6,518 bases of DNA, from positions 1-6,518 of the forward strand of contig JAQTSP010000149.1 in assembly GCA_028711205.1 (NCBI GenBank), written 5' to 3'. Positions 5,350 through 6,518 of the stretch are shown piece after piece. The stretch's first letter is position 1. Every line of letters starts with the position of its first letter. Origin of the DNA: Eubacteriales bacterium (GTDB taxonomy: Bacteria; Bacillota; Clostridia; Christensenellales; SZUA-584). The notes beneath the pieces are model-generated. The model was not told the origin of the DNA and ran no database searches. It worked only from the letters and a program-made list of their open reading frames with translations. The translations under genes and the position numbers were made by a program.

Positions 5350-6518
5350 ATGGCAACATTCAACAACTACAAACACGTATTTACACCTATCCGCATTGGT
5401 CCTTTAACGCTCAAAAACCGCATCCAGTTCTCGCCGATGGTCTGTGACCTCACCAACGCAGCCGGCGAAGCAACGCAGGCTTATATTGACTTCGTCGAGA
5501 TGCAGTCTTCTACCCGCGCCGGTCTCATCACTCTGGGTGCAACGCCCGTCGACCGTGTAACGGGCACCGACTACCCACACGAGCTGGATATCACCGATGA
5601 CGGAAAGATTACAGGCCTCCGTCAGCTTGCAGAGGCAGCGCACTTGTATGGCGCCAAGCTGTCCGTCGAGCTCGTCCATGCCGGACGCGGTGCACACCCG
5701 GATCTTTTGAAGACGGACTATGCGCTCGCTCCGTCCAACATACCCATCCCTAGTCAGATGCAGTACATCAAAGAGATGGATCAGCACGACATCGAACACG
5801 TCGTCGCCTGCTATGCTGACTGTGCCCTGCGCATATACCGCTGCGGGTTCGACGCAGTGATGATACACTGCGCGCATGGTAACCTGCTGGCCCAGTTTCT
5901 GTCTCCTCTCACCAACAAGCGCTCAGATATCTACGGCGGCTCTCTGGATAACCGCGCTAAAGTCCCCCTGATGGTGCTACGCGCCGTCCGCGAGGCCGTC
6001 GGACCGAAATGTGCTATCGAGATGCGCATAAGCGGTGATGAGATAGTCAAAGGCGGTATGCGCATCAACGAAACAATCGAATTTATAAAAATGGCGCAGG
6101 AATATATCGACCTCGTACATGTCTCCGCAGGCTTGATCGTCGATTGGAGGACACAGTATTACACGATGCCACCCTACTATCTTCCCAGAGGCGCAAATGT
6201 CCCTTACGCACACGCCATCAAACAATGTCCGGATATCCATATCCCCGTAGCCACCGTCGGCGGCATCGTAACGATAGCACAAGCCGATGAGATCATCGAT
6301 TCGGGCAGCGCCGATATTTGCGCCATGGCGCGGGCGTTGCTCTGCGATCCCGAACTTATCAAAAAATCTTATCGCGGCGAACCCGAGACGGCGCGCCCCT
6401 GCCTGCGCTGTTTTTACTGCAATGGCGAATATGGCGGCCATATTACCTGCGCTGTCAATCCAGCGTTAGGCCGCAAGGAAAAGTACGCGACTGTCATGCC
6501 TGCCAATAAAAAAAAGAA
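5350..6518 (+). CDS. NADH:flavin oxidoreductase, old yellow enzyme / 2-enoate reductase type with Fe-S motif (C-terminus beyond right edge)
   Basis: Enzymes of this family (2,4-dienoyl-CoA reductase, 2-enoate reductase, the bile-acid enzymes BaiCD/BaiH, trimethylamine dehydrogenase) pass electrons from NAD(P)H through FAD and a 4Fe-4S cluster to FMN, usually to reduce an activated C=C bond. I translated 389 residues with no stop. The FMN-binding TIM barrel begins with NRIQFSPM at 23-30, includes HAGRG, HCAHG at 173-177 and FLSPLTNKRSD followed by YGGSLDNR at 183-202, MRISGDE near 225-231, TVGGI at 302-306 and AMAR at 325-328. Cys351, Cys354, Cys357 and Cys367 form the cluster motif. The lysine-rich linker at the edge is where two-domain members pass into the FAD/NAD domain, so the full protein is probably about 640-670 residues. 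Asn178 occupies the place of the usual catalytic Tyr, and the last cysteine gap is shorter than I recall for relatives. It is transcribed divergently from nifJ. The substrate is unknown. Confidence 0.9.
   Translation, partial: MATFNNYKHVFTPIRIGPLTLKNRIQFSPMVCDLTNAAGEATQAYIDFVEMQSSTRAGLITLGATPVDRVTGTDYPHELDITDDGKITGLRQLAEAAHLYGAKLSVELVHAGRGAHPDLLKTDYALAPSNIPIPSQMQYIKEMDQHDIEHVVACYADCALRIYRCGFDAVMIHCAHGNLLAQFLSPLTNKRSDIYGGSLDNRAKVPLMVLRAVREAVGPKCAIEMRISGDEIVKGGMRINETIEFIKMAQEYIDLVHVSAGLIVDWRTQYYTMPPYYLPRGANVPYAHAIKQCPDIHIPVATVGGIVTIAQADEIIDSGSADICAMARALLCDPELIKKSYRGEPETARPCLRCFYCNGEYGGHITCAVNPALGRKEKYATVMPANKKK

Noticed and set aside
5404..5877. A 157-codon minus-strand open frame inside the flavin oxidoreductase
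   Set aside because: It overlaps the conserved FMN barrel in antisense and has no family signature of its own; the same holds for the 154-codon frame at 5977-6441.

Overview
The window reads as part of the genome of a strict anaerobe, most likely a fermentative Bacillota (Clostridia-type) bacterium. Three things point that way: an oxygen-sensitive pyruvate:ferredoxin oxidoreductase, a phosphate butyryltransferase/butyrate kinase pair, and an old-yellow-enzyme type Fe-S flavoenzyme of the kind common in gut clostridia. Strong Shine-Dalgarno sites, one TTG start and consensus housekeeping-type promoters fit the same group. Coding DNA looks balanced in base composition, while the single intergenic gap is very AT-rich. 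I cannot name a genus or species.

Layout. Minus strand, transcribed from right to left: pyruvate:ferredoxin oxidoreductase (5113 to 1589), then phosphate butyryltransferase (1560 to 655), then butyrate kinase (646 to the left edge, cut off). The gaps between these genes are 28 and 8 bases, each holding the Shine-Dalgarno site of the next gene, and no terminator is visible between them, so they look like one operon. Plus strand: a divergent gene for an NADH:flavin oxidoreductase / 2-enoate reductase-like enzyme begins at 5350 and runs off the right edge. The 236-base gap between the divergent genes (5114-5349) carries a near-consensus promoter for each side and several short dyads that could be operators.

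How the genes could work together. The first enzyme splits pyruvate to acetyl-CoA, CO2 and reduced ferredoxin. The transferase and kinase turn an acyl-CoA (classically butyryl-CoA, or a branched-chain acyl-CoA) into acyl-phosphate and then into acid plus ATP. The operon therefore joins the entry and the ATP-yielding exit of a fermentation, without the thiolase-to-butyryl-CoA genes that would lie between them in a butyrate pathway. The divergent flavoenzyme may use reducing power from the same metabolism to reduce an unsaturated compound, but its substrate cannot be read from the sequence.

I see no mobile element, RNA gene, CRISPR array or defence system, and nothing that convincingly represents an entirely new system. 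The points most worth a second look are the operon pairing, the Asn at the usual catalytic Tyr position together with a shortened cysteine motif in the flavoenzyme, and the dyads in the divergent promoter region.
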